Source: Trametopsis cervina
Taxonomy: Eukaryota; Basidiomycota; Agaricomycetes; Polyporales; Irpicaceae
Length of the DNA stretch: 64,000 nt
Reading direction: 5' to 3'
Assembly (NCBI GenBank): GCA_022385755.1
Contig: MU278349.1
Location: 186,001 to 250,000 of the forward strand
This document shows positions 11,329 through 21,897 of the stretch, piece by piece. The notes beneath the pieces are model-generated. The model was not told the DNA's origin. It ran no database searches and saw only the letters and a program-made list of their open reading frames with translations. The translations under genes and the position numbers were made by a program. The number at the start of each line of letters is the position of its first letter. Positions within the stretch are counted from its first letter, which is position 1.

Positions 11329-13065
11329 GCGATTTCAGGCTTGCTCGCTGGTAGTTCATATGTAGCCGTTTCATGAAAAGTCAGTGAGGGCTACGCGGCT
11401 GGATACCTGTATCTGCAAGAAGGGCTCAGGTATCGCAACACTCGTCCAGGCAGGCTCTCCTCTCGCAGGGGCGAACGCGGAGACAAATGTGCGGAAAATC
11501 AATATCGTGGGAATGATCCCAGACACACCGACCCAGTTAGGCAAGTGTTCTCTACACGCCTTTCCCTCATGTCCTTCCGCAAGGTCGACAGCGGTGCTCG
11601 TCATTCGTCCCATGATCCCTCTTTCAATGAGTGACTCACGCGCCAGCTAGGCTGATCAAGGTCTCGATAGATACATGAGGACCAAGGGTCTGATTCTAGG
11701 GAGCCTTAGGCGCTGTCGAGGTCTTTGCAACGTGCCCCACCGCAGTTACGGAACTCGTCCGAGATACAGAACCAAGAAAAATCACCAGACTAAAAATTTT
11801 CAAAAATTCATCAAAGACATGAGTGCGTACCGCTGCGCCTCTGCTTAGGGAGACTTACAGCCTTTTCAAAAGTCCACAAATTGTCCCCAGATGGGTCTCT
11901 GGGACGAGAACTGTGCAGCCCTCAGTACTGCGCTTGGAATCACGTATCGCGTAGCGTGGAGTTATCTACCATGGGACATTCGAGAGCTTGTCCACACGCA
12001 AACGCGTTGATAAGTGGGAGCTTGCATGGCCGAGCGTGCACGGCCTATATGAGAGCAACAGCTCTCTGCATGCGAGGCCCACTTGCCTCGACGATGTCGC
12101 CGTTAGAAGACCGGTCATCAGCCGCTAACAAAACAACGCACAAAGACGCAATCGATAGACCGGAACTTAAACGTGTCTCCCCACCTTATCTAGCCGGATA
12201 GGACGCGTGCGGACTTGGGGTAGACCTGGGGTACTCCGAGGTATGTCCTCTTGCACTTCTCGGATTCTCGATTGTCGATCCTTGTCAGGGACTGCAGAGA
12301 CTGGCTGCAACAGAGTGATCAGCATGAAGCCGGGGACCTAAGGCCAGCGATCGCACATTGCAGCAAATCGATGTGTCCCCTTTGCGTTGCATAAGTTGGA
12401 AGCACAAAGCGCGAAAGCCGCATCTCGGGGAGCTTAATATACGATCGGGTTGGCTCATGTTTTGTGGTTAGGATTAAGCGTAGCGTCGCGCGTGATTCGC
12501 GTTGTATTCATGAATCACAGAAATATGCTGTATGTGGCATACACATGCGTCACGAAAGCCACTTATATTTGTCGGCATTGGCATAGATCAGTCCTAGACC
12601 TCTGACATGATTGCGTGTGCACTTAGGAGCAGCTTCAGCAACCGTTCTGTGGCCAACATAACGACCTTCTTTTCTGAATGCGCTGTGTTCAACTGACTTT
12701 ACAGAAGCCGCAGATGCGTACGTACTTTTAGTCCCCTCGAGGATCAGGTTGGTACATGGAAAGCTCAATGCTCATCGGCAAGATTGAGAGGGCGTGACGG
12801 CGCACAGTGTGACACCCAGCACGTGATGGTGTAGTGGCGCAATGGCGTGCTTCCTCATTCTGTCGCCATCATCGCTCCCGCGGTATTCCTCGCCGTCGGA
12901 CGCAGCACCGACATGTGTAATCACAGCGTTCACATTTGGGATAACTTCATTTTTGCGGTTCCGATTTGCAGAGCAGGGCCACCGTAACGCAGGTCTGTCA
13001 CTTTTCTCTCTCAACTTTAGCGACCACCTCTACCGACGCCCGAGTCTTCTCTCTCACCTGCAAGC
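11329..13065. other. Long intergenic region, no gene identified
   Basis: About 1.7 kb. Several 80-106-codon open frames on both strands lack conserved motifs or a coherent exon structure; one may be 5' UTR of the minus-strand gene. A TCACGTG-type box near the right end is listed separately. Confidence 0.5.
12820..12826. promoter_or_regulatory. CACGTGA box upstream of the acetyltransferase gene
   Basis: CACGTGA (TCACGTG on the minus strand) is the Cbf1-type site that with Met4/Met28 controls sulfur amino-acid genes in yeasts. It lies about 240 bp upstream of an acetyltransferase of that pathway. Binding here is inferred. Confidence 0.4.
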
Positions 13066-14833
13066 ATGAACTTTGCGAGATTGGCTAGAAGACAAGCGAA
13101 ACTTCCGTTTCGATCTGTGAGACATCAATCCCGTCTGCATGCTAGTCGATCAGCGTCGACCTGCCCGGTACCAGGAGCACAGAACAGCCCTGCATTTCCC
13201 TGCGTAGATGCCCACGCCGCCCGCGAGTCTCGTATACTGGCCTCTTCGTCTCGACTTCCCTCCACTTCAAGCCCTTCATCCTCCTCCGCCTCCTCCTCTT
13301 CCGAAAGCTCTGGCCCAGAGCCTCCATATGCACGCCCTAGTCCAAGCTCATACAAGACATACCACCATTCGTCCCCCCTTCCACTGGTCTACGCGCCACC
13401 TTTGCCCGAGTTTGACATAGCATACGAGACTTGGGGAACACTATCACCAGCCAAGGACAATGTCATTCTTCTGCACACCGGGCTTTCAGCGTCGTCCCAT
13501 GCTGCCTCCACAGAGCTGAACAGGTCGGAAGGATGGTGGGAACAGTTCATTGGCCCTGGGCGTGCCCTCGACACAAATCAGTTCTTCATCATCTGCACGA
13601 ACGTCCTCGGAGGATGTTATGGCACAACTGGTCCGTCTTCACTTGAACCGACATCTGGGCAGCCATATGCGACGCGATTCCCGGTGCTCTCAATATTTGA
13701 CATGGTCCGTGCGCAATTCAGCCTGCTGGATAGTTTGGGCATCGAACGGTTATACGCAAGCGTGGGGTCTTCTATGGGAGCTATGCAGAGTTTGGCGGCC
13801 GGTTGGTTGTTTCCGGAGAGAGTGGGCAAGGTGGTGAGCATCAGCGGGACGGCGCGGAGTAGTCCGAGTGCCATTGCTATGCGTTTTGCTCAGCGAAGTG
13901 GTGAGTTCGTACTCTGCATTTGTCCTGGTCCCGACTGAACGAGTGTACCTGTAGTCTTGATGGCCGATCCGAACTGGAATAAAGGCTTTTATTATGATGG
14001 CCTTCCACCTCACACTGGCATGAAACTTGCACGACGTAGGTCACTCACTCAGACAGATGAACGTTTGTGTTTGAACATTGCGTTACAGAAATCGCTACAA
14101 TCACGTATCGGTCGGGTCCCGAGTGGGACCAACGATTTGGCAGACAAATGCGACCACTGCCTGAAGCGGAGGCGCAAGAGCCTTCACATGCACCGCGGAC
14201 CCCTGCGTTGTGTCCCGACTTTCTCATTGAGACGTACCTCGACTACCAGGTAAGCCCGCTTTCCCCGTATCAACGTTGCGATCTCACTCTTTATCGCATA
14301 TAGGGCGAGCAATTCTGCTTGAAATATGACGCCAACTCTTTGATCTACATCTCAAAGGCAATGGACCTCTTCGACATGACCGCGTCTTCACTCGACTCTC
14401 TCAAACTCACCCCTCCGCCACCCCGATCTTCCCCTCCACCTCTTCCGCCGTCGCTATCAGCCCATCCTACCTCGCCCCACCACTCCTACTACCATTCACA
14501 TATATCACACTCCAAGTCTCATCCTCCTCCCACAAATCCTCCTGCACACCTGCCTGACCTTGCTGAAGGACTGAAACCACTCGCTAATACTCCTACGCTA
14601 GTCCTCGGTGTACAGAGCGATATCCTGTTCCCGGTAGAGCAGCAGAGGGAAGTTGCCGATGCGTTGCGCATGACAGGCAACCAAATGGTAAGCTATTATG
14701 AACTTGGGGGTGTTTGGGGCCACGATACTTTCCTGTACGTTTCCCTCTGCCAACCACTGATTCAGTATGCTGATACCACGATAGGCTGGATGTGCAGAAC
14801 GTTGGCGGGGCGATACGCGGATTCCTTTCATGA
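13066..14833 (+). CDS. cys2: Serine/homoserine O-acetyltransferase, likely mitochondrial (Cys2/CysA-MET2 family)
   Basis: Alpha/beta-hydrolase-fold acetyltransferase that uses acetyl-CoA to activate serine (or homoserine) for cysteine/methionine synthesis. The Arg/Ser-rich leader [20 protein letters not shown] looks like a mitochondrial presequence, as in fungal CysA. Family blocks: [44 protein letters not shown], the nucleophile elbow [10 protein letters not shown] (catalytic Ser), [32 protein letters not shown], the acid [10 protein letters not shown] (Asp) and catalytic His in GHDTFL. The last exon reads [15 protein letters not shown] Ser/Pro/His-rich insert of about 60 residues follows SKAMDLFDM. 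Serine against homoserine specificity cannot be settled by eye; the presequence favours serine. Confidence 0.88.
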
Positions 14834-14943
14834 CGCGGGTAGGTCATATTGTAGCCTAGCGAACGGGGCAATACATCAGTTACAGTTCTATGTAGTCTAC
14901 CCCGTTCGTGATAAATGCCCAGCGCGCTAATTACAGAACGCGA

Positions 14944-14950
14944 TCACGTG
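14944..14950. promoter_or_regulatory. TCACGTG box upstream of the Ohr gene
   Basis: TCACGTG about 166 bp upstream of the start codon at 15116, the same Cbf1-type element as upstream of the neighbouring acetyltransferase gene. Suggests shared sulfur or redox control; inference. Confidence 0.4.
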
Positions 14951-15115
14951 GTAAGTGATCTTCTCGCCGATCGCGAGCCAGAGCATCGTCCACAGTCCCT
15001 GTCGATTCGGTCATCGACTCCTGCGCGAGAAGTTGGCGAGGAGTCGGTATATAAAGCATGAAAGGATACAGGTTGTACCACAATCTTCATCTTCCAGAAC
15101 TCACGTTCAGCAGTC

Positions 15116-15786
15116 ATGTTTTCACGAGCCGTCAGACGAAACATCCGTGCCTCCCAGGCATGTTCACTTGCTCCCTTGAGCGGGGCGTCGCGCAGGACAA
15201 TGATGACTTTGGAGGACCGCAAGGTGAGTGTCCCCGCATTACACTGAACGTGGATATCGAATGTTCCAACCCCAGTACACCGCCCACGCGACTGCTCGCG
15301 GCCAAGGGCGTAACGGGGAAGTCGAATCCAACGACGACGACGGACTGAAGTTACGACTCGCGATGCCGCGTTCGCTCGGCGGCAAGGGCGACGGACAGAA
15401 TCCCGAGCAGCTGTTTGCGATGGGTTACTCAGGTTGGTGAAGCCTAAGAGGCTGTCCGTTACAGTCATGGACTTAATGTATGTCAATAGCATGTCTGCTC
15501 TCTGCTATTCAACTCGCTTCCAACAAACTCGGAAAGACGGATGAGGCGCGGAACGCCGTCGTGCACACACAGGTCCACCTGGGCAAACCCAATGGTATGG
15601 ACGGGTATGGACTTGAAGTTGAGATCCAAGTTGAGGGTGTCAGTCAGGATCTGGTTGACGCAGGCCATGCTGTGAGTGGGGTCCACACGAATCTCAGTGA
15701 TATTCATTGACGATCGTGTGGCACAGGAATGTCCGTACAGTAGAGCGTTGGATAGTGGAGCGAAGGTAACTGTAACGAAGAAATAA
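15116..15786 (+). CDS. Ohr/OsmC-family organic hydroperoxide reductase, mitochondrial leader
   Basis: Thiol peroxidase of the OsmC/Ohr fold, which reduces organic hydroperoxides with a pair of cysteines. Leader MFSRAVRRNIRASQACSLAP is Arg-rich, acid-free and probably mitochondrial. After the first intron the protein reads YTAHATARGQGRNGEV, then MPRSLGGKGDGQNPEQLFAM. The peroxidatic Cys is in GYSACLLSAIQ, formed across the second intron, and the resolving Cys in HAECPYSRAL in the last exon. It ends SGAKVTVTKK. About 170 aa, slightly longer than bacterial Ohr because of the leader. Same strand as and downstream of the acetyltransferase gene. Confidence 0.92.
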
Positions 15787-15846
15787 AGCAGCCACACGTC
15801 TGTCCATTTCGCGAATACCAAACCACGTTTACCCAGAACTCTTATG

Positions 15847-16473
15847 CTAACCAATACTGCGTGACGATTCTGGCTGCTGTGCATCCGTCGCTGACGGCCC
15901 CCTTAGTGAACTCGAGCTATGTGTGCAATCATAAGCAAACATCTTTGACCTCAGCCGCCTCTGGGCACTTACATGCTTGTCCGTACCGCAAACCTGGAAG
16001 CTGCCTTGGACACTGGGAATGAGCTCGCTATTATTTGATATTTCGAACTGGGGCTGCTGAGAACACTTGTTCGAGTTGGAGGTAGTGAAGACCAGTGGTC
16101 CCGACGTTCCACACGACGTGCCAATGTTGGAGAAGCTGATATACGCGTGAGGCGAGCCCGGGAACGAGACATACAAGAAGTCGGTCGGGGAACTGATACT
16201 GAATGTTTCGGATGACGTGGAGGTCGGTGGGTTTACTTTTGCTGAGCCATTGGTATCGTCAACCCAGAGAGGCTGAGAGAGCATTACACTTCCGTGAGTA
16301 GCAGTATCAGCCGAAGACAGAAGTTGACATACACCAGCTACCGTCGCTCCCTCTACTACGTATAAATGAAGTGATGACTGGCGGGCAGCATGCCTATGAC
16401 CGGTGGCGGCGACCTGCGGTGCGTAGAGCGAAGCCAGAAGAGCAGCAGCAGCGGACGCGAAAGTCACCTTCAT
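15847..16473 (-). CDS. Small secreted protein, paralogue A
   Basis: Starts with signal peptide MKVTFASAAAALLASLYAPQ, cut probably after VAA. One intron joins ATVAG to PLWVDDTNGS. The conserved core is HAYISFSNIGTSCG, then TTSNSNKCSQQP and GSFQVCG, with three cysteines shared with the paralogue at 17944-18480. The reading frame continues from FQVCG to a stop at 15847, but a GT-AG pair there could instead join CGTDKH to a short last exon, so the C-terminus is uncertain. No known domain recognised; a secreted adhesin- or effector-like role is possible but unsupported. Confidence 0.72.
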   Translation of the reverse strand: MKVTFASAAAALLASLYAPQVAATGHRHAARQSSLHLYVVEGATVAGVCQLLSSADTATHGSVMLSQPLWVDDTNGSAKVNPPTSTSSETFSISSPTDFLYVSFPGSPHAYISFSNIGTSCGTSGPLVFTTSNSNKCSQQPQFEISNNSELIPSVQGSFQVCGTDKHVSAQRRLRSKMFAYDCTHSSSSLRGPSATDAQQPESSRSIG

Positions 16474-17943
16474 CTCTCACGAAATTGAAGTTGAGGTAAA
16501 GCGGGTGTGGTGGAACGACGTCGGACGTGAGTTTATATACCTCGGACTAAATGTGATGACCGCGGTCGCTTCTACCCGCGTAAAGCGAACTGTTTGAATT
16601 GGTATGTTTGATGGTACGAACTCAGGCACAAGGATTCGTGCTGCCGACCAGAAGGCCATCATCGCTCATATTTTACTTGTCAAAGGATCGACACATTGAA
16701 TTAGCATTTTATAATATATCCCCCATGGGGAAGGCAGACTGGAATTTGCGACCGTGATACTTATCGATGTGCACATGTTGTCCGACACCGGTTGGAACTG
16801 CAACCTCCCTTCTTCAGTGGTAGAGAGAGGAGTCGTAGTTGACGTGGAAGGTCGATTCAGGGTGCGCGAGACCACTGGCCTCCGAAATAAATGCAGCGCA
16901 TTTTGTGAGTCGGCTCGTGCTGGGAAGTTGTCATGTTCAGATGATCACTGTAAGCACATACCGAGCACCTCCTTGGATGACAGCCGCTGTACCCCATTCA
17001 GTGAGGGTTTAAAGCTAGTCTCTATGGCCAGTGCAAGGTGCAAGGGGCACAGAACGGGTTCAAGAACTTTCTGTGCGTCTGTGCGTCAGTGCTGGCAAGG
17101 CCAAGCGTTCCGGATCCAATCAGGCTATCAGAGTTGAGAGGGGGTTAGGCTAGGTCGTATGCGCCTAGGTGCCCAGCCATGGATGCACCGGTCAGCCCTA
17201 TCCATTACTGTAGAACAATTTTCACAACAAACTGTATATCAGCTTAGTCAAAATGCAAAGCAGTGTTTATATTGAAGCTATTTACTTTCCATCTGTTAGC
17301 TTTGTTGGCAGACAGTAGAGGTCAAAATCTCTTCCGTTGTATAAGCGCGTACGATTCAATCGGGCTATCACAATCGAGCGGGGGTTAGGTCAGAATGAAG
17401 CGCTCGACTATGAACACCGGTACAACACCGGTCTGACCTTTTCGTCAACTCCAGCGCAATTTCTGGCACAAGCTGTATATCCCCCTACTTGTGTTACATA
17501 TCAGCGATTACCGAATTCTTGTGCTTCAGACTTGTTGGCTAAGTGGGCGAACTCTTTCAACTCTGAACAGCGCTTAGATCAAATCGGGCTATCACAGTCA
17601 AGGGGTGGTTAAGCTAGGTCGCACACACCTAGCCAGTGAATGCACCAAGCAGGCCTGTTCGTGACTGTAGCACAGTATCTACTGCATCGCCCCTTCCTTG
17701 ACGTGAGAAATTGCAAGGTAGCACAGGTAAAATCAAGACATGCATACGAACAAAATGGTTACATGAGAAGTATAGAAGGTTGGGCATGACCGGTGATACT
17801 TGTTTTGCTAAATTCGAACCAAATCATGTAACACCACTATGCCTCTCAACTGCAATTTAGGCCTGCAACAAGTTGATGTTGGTGCACGCAGCGGGAAGCG
17901 CGCTCGGATTGGTACTGTATACAATCTAAGCAAGCGGAATTGG
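16474..17943. other. Intergenic spacer between the secreted paralogues
   Basis: About 1.5 kb without a gene. Its right half is occupied by a degenerate tandem repeat, listed separately. Confidence 0.55.
17114..17700. repeat. Degenerate tandem repeat, three units of about 225-240 bp
   Basis: A block reading AATC-GGGCTATCA, then a G-run and GGTTA(G/A)G, occurs at 17118, 17358 and 17582. Units 1 and 3 also share GCTAGGTCG, a CACCTAG-type box, TGCACC and a following ACTGTAG. Units are diverged by substitutions and small indels. Origin unknown; it may be a remnant of a mobile element or an old satellite. Confidence 0.6.
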
Positions 17944-18480
17944 TCAATTACCATAAGTGTAGCATACAAAATTGCAGAAGCGTACGAATTGTGCAGAGCC
18001 AGACCCACAGAGCTGGAACGAACCGGGCTTGCTGTACACTAACGTGTTGCCGCTAAAATCGAACGCATTGTCGGAGGCACACTTGTTCGAGTTCGTCGTC
18101 GAGAAGAGGAAAGGGCCAACGGGGCCACAAGTTGGGGTGTTTTCGAAGCTGATGTAGGCACGCGGCAAGCTCGGGATGTCCGCGCAGAGGATGGTGTCGT
18201 TTAAATAGAATCGCGTAACGAGCCCGGAGGAAGGTGCGAGTGTGACTGTGCCGTTATCTTGCACGGTAACAGGCTGATGACGGTGTGCAAAAACGAAGTA
18301 GGGTTAGTCTCCACAAACATGAAGGAGCTAGTATTCACTTACACCAATCTTGCTCGTTCCATAAGCGGCATAGAGAGGAGTAACGGGAACTGAAGGACCT
18401 GTGCATGCGGGAACAGACTGTGCAAGGGTATTTGCCCCAAAAGTGATGAGTGTGGTGCAGATAGCGGTGGTGTAGCGCAT
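17944..18480 (-). CDS. Small secreted protein, paralogue B
   Basis: Signal peptide MRYTTAICTTLITFGANTLA, then QSVPACTGPSVPVTPLYAAY. An intron in the same place and phase as in paralogue A joins SKIG to PVTVQDNGTV. The core RAYISFENTPTCG, FLFSTTNSNKCASDN and GSFQLCGSG repeats the paralogue's cysteines. It ends FVRFCNFVCYTYGN. About 150 aa. The two genes lie in tandem on the minus strand about 1.5 kb apart and clearly arose by duplication. Function unknown. Confidence 0.78.
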
Positions 18481-19973
18481 CTTTGGAATGAGTACGTTGG
18501 ATGTGGATTGTCTGAGTGTTGCTTCAGACGAGACTTTATACCTGACCGTCCTGCGCCTCTCGAAAGAATATGCATGGCATGAGGTGCCTGTCGTGATGTG
18601 GCCTCACACAGACCGCTGCCGGAGGTATTGTCAAGGCATGCAGTCTCACTGCCACTCCGAAGTCACAAGGACTGGCCATAGGCCAGTTAGGAGAGATGCA
18701 GAGGCAATAAGCCTCCTTGAACAGCGCTCCTCATACACTGCATGGCCACGAACGGCGTCCTACAATGGAGAGAGTGAATGCCAATAGCCATCCTAGTACA
18801 CTTTGGTGACCGGTCTTAGGATACGACCGTCCGATATGTCGTAATCCTGCAAAGGAATAATTGTCAAAATGGCCGCTGCATGATGTAGCGCAACATACGA
18901 ACGTTCGCTATTTGAATAGCCAGTGCATAATGTCAGACAGACAGGGCCTCGGTTATGAGCTACCACTTATGGCGGCAGGAGAGAGAACTCAAACTTCGCC
19001 CTTCGAAATGAAGCCTGTCCACCCTGCCTCGGGGAGATAATGTTGGCGTAGCTTTGTCAGTTGTATATGCGGCTACGTTTCCGGGGGCAGCAATCAACAT
19101 GGAGCCCACTGAACAAGTCTGAGGACAAGCGGTGGTTAGCGGCTTCCTGCTACAAGAAAATGTCCGTACCGTTGGTAGGCTAAGACAATCATGCCGAAGA
19201 CTACAAGGGTAGACGCGGTAGAGGACGAATTCGAGTGCTGATCATTGTGCGACACCATAGGAATGTATTGAGCCTAAGGTATCCTGTTTCCTAGCCGAGC
19301 TGTCCCGGTGACATGTATACATAAGGCCGAGTGTTGCACGGACTAGCTTCCGGGGTGTATGGTGAGAAGCGCACCTTGGTGATTCCTCCGAGTGGGTGGA
19401 TTTTACAATGGCAACCTTTTGAGATTTTGCCACGACGATGAATTCTGGCTTTACTCACGGCACAATCCTTAGAAGTCGTTCATTCGACCTGAACAGTTGT
19501 GGTGGCCCAGTAGTGACATGTAAACTGCATAAGGGGATGCTAAGGGTGCTAAGGGGTGTGGTACATCTGTGTATATCCGGATTAACGCTCTTGTAGGCCG
19601 TTTCGATGGTCTAGAAAACGCTTACCTGTCACTAAATTACTTCGTGCATCGAGCAATAGTACAACGTCTATCTAGCATGCACAATGCATGGTACTGAGCT
19701 GAGGTGCTTCTCCCTGGCGGTCGCGGTCACGAATCACGAGCATAGATCGGCGTCTACCAATATTGGTACAGGCGCTTGTATTACGAGTTTCTATTGGCCA
19801 CCTCGCGGCGCAGTGCGGCACAGTACTTGCTCAACGACTTGCCCACCGACTCTACGTTACGGCCTACCAGCATCATCATCATCGTGAGGTAAGTGTCGCA
19901 CATATTGTAGCACTTTATGATCTGCGACGACTTACACGACGTGCCAATTCCTCATTTCTCAGAGAGTATCACC
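18481..19973. other. Intergenic region, no gene identified
   Basis: About 1.5 kb with only short unrelated open frames. The left part is the promoter of secreted paralogue B, the right part that of VPS60. Confidence 0.5.
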
Positions 19974-20889
19974 ATGAACCGCATCTTCGGCACATCCGCG
20001 AGCAAGAAGCCCAAACCGACATTGCAGGATGCTATTTCATCGGTCAGTCAGCCGCTAGCACGGACAAACGTGGGATATAAACCACACAGTATGCTAGACA
20101 GATACCCGTATAGCCTCTATCGAGGTCAAGATCAAGAAGCTCGACGGCGAGCTTGCGCGGTATAAGGAGCAGATGAGCAAACTGCGCAACGGGCCCGGCA
20201 AGGTACGTGTACGGCAATGCACAAAGTTTCGCTTGTACGACCCATAATAATCCTCAGAATGCAATCCAAGAACGCGCACTTCGTACGCTAAAGCAGAAAC
20301 GAATGTATGAATCGCAACTCGCTCAATTGGCGCAGCAGACGTTCAATATGGAGAGCGCGTCACTCGCTACTGAGAACCTACGTAACACGATGGCGACTGT
20401 GGATGCGATGACAGTGGCCAACAAAGAGTTGAAGAAGCAGTACGGAAAGATTGACATAGACAAGATCGAGGTGAGTAGGTGCGGTACCATCGCCCGCGTC
20501 CCTTATTGAGATATTCTGCAGAGCATACATTACGAGATGGAAGACTTGTTGGAACAGGCGAACGAGATACAAGACTCGTTGGCCCGGTCGTACGCCGTAC
20601 CAGACGAGATTGACGAGGCGGATCTTGAAGCAGGTCTGCATTACGCGGCATGCATGATGTTATGATAGCTAACTGGATCGATCTTCCAGAGCTGGATGCA
20701 CTACAGTTTGAAGAGGAAGAGGAAGGACCATCATATCTTGCTGACCTGAACAAGGTTCCCGACTTTATTGATGAGGCCCCGATTGAGCAGACCGAGGTGC
20801 GTATCCGAGTGATATTTCTGAAGGGACTAATTCTAATGCATTAGATTCAACAGGCTCCGTCAAAGGAAGCCGTGAAGACAAGTGCCTAA
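19974..20889 (+). CDS. VPS60: ESCRT-III subunit Vps60/CHMP5
   Basis: Late ESCRT-III protein that with Vta1 stimulates Vps4 on multivesicular bodies. Exon 1 MNRIFGTSASKKPKPTLQDA matches CHMP5 (MNRLFGK-PP-LTDC). The intron ending ...ATGCTAG gives ISSTDTRIASIEVKIKKLDG, the only join that keeps the family alignment. Then RALRTLKQKRMYESQLAQLA, NLRNTMATVDAM, IHYEMEDLLEQANEIQDSLA and the acidic block DEADLEAELDALQFEEEEEG. It ends APSKEAVKTSA. About 220 aa, normal. Six exons. Start fixed by the family N-terminus. Confidence 0.93.
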
Positions 20890-21022
20890 TGTACACATAT
20901 ACACAGTCTAGCACTAGGGCTATGGGAGCGGTCAGAGATGTAGCACTACTTACACGAAGTTGTACGAATATACATGGACAAATAGGAATGATAGTAGGAA
21001 ATGTGAGTAACCAGCACGACGA

Positions 21023-21517
21023 TCAAGAATCTCTGAACGCAGTTTCCAGAATCAGGATTGCGACTCCAATGATAACGATGATCATAGCTGCTGCTTGACA
21101 GCGCATTCTGAACAGTTCAGCCCCTGCGTCATATGTTGAAGTCAGCTTTCAGCATTCTTTGAGGTAGGTGGGCGTACAGTTATCGTAGGCGTCTCGCACT
21201 GGCAGAATCGCTCCCACTATCCACAACGGCGGGAAAAGCAGGCCTCCGAGAAATAATGTCTTGTGCAACGGCCAACGCGTAGGGTCCGGAGGACCGAAGA
21301 ATGGTAGCTTCTCATATTCATGAAATGACCTTATCGACGTTGTGTCGCTGATGGCAAGCTCCTGTGCGTGTTCGTGCTCTACAGGTACTATTTGAGTGTT
21401 TGTAGAAGACTATATGGTTCAACGCTACCTCCTCTTATTTCCAGACTCTGTATCACAGTTAACATCATAAACGATAGGACTGCACTAATCCGCACACACC
21501 TCGGGATCATTTTGCAT
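21023..21517 (-). CDS. Small two-helix membrane protein, unknown function
   Basis: Three short exons reconstructed from splice signals: MQNDPE, then HEHAQELAISDTTSI, EYEKLPFFGPPDPTRWPLHK, TLFLGGLLFPPLWIVGAILP, RDAYDNWAELFRMRCQ and AAAMIIVIIGVAILILETAF before RDS. About 105 aa with two hydrophobic segments and a PPDPTRWP motif before the first. The join at the second intron (AAC T / GG GCT) is clean; the first intron (donor after CCCGAG, acceptor TAGAG) is less sure. Convergent with VPS60. I do not recognise a named family, but the motif-plus-helix layout looks conserved. Confidence 0.65.
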
Positions 21518-21897
21518 ATCAAAGATCCAAGATTAAAGGAATGTGTGAGTTGTTAGGTGATGGACGGTAGTGTTCAGAAGGTGTGGTTGATAGTGAAGGG
21601 AAAGGGCAAGGTAATGTGTTTTAGCCCATGGTTCTGTGACCCCGTCCTACACTGGCACCCGCCATCAATTACTCGGGAGTCGGCCAGTGCGGAGGCATCG
21701 AATCGCAGAGCCGCGCCAGGAACGCACCCAAATTACCATGACAGGCGCCTATACGCGTCGCAGACACAGATCGCGGTCCATACAGTACGTCTTGTGCCAG
21801 AAACATTTCCTTGGATTTGTTGCTCGAGTTACATGCAAGTGTTCACATTGTGGGCAGTCGTTGCTATGCGCTGAGCTGGCGTTCCAGGAGAAGCTAC

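Noticed and set aside
13902..14070. Frameshift in the acetyltransferase gene
   Set aside because: The interruptions have GT-AG borders and joining them restores [12 protein letters not shown] and the following conserved block; they are ordinary introns.
16474..19973. CRISPR-like or phage structures
   Set aside because: The repeats are long, diverged and unspaced, and the genome is eukaryotic; no CRISPR array is expected or seen.
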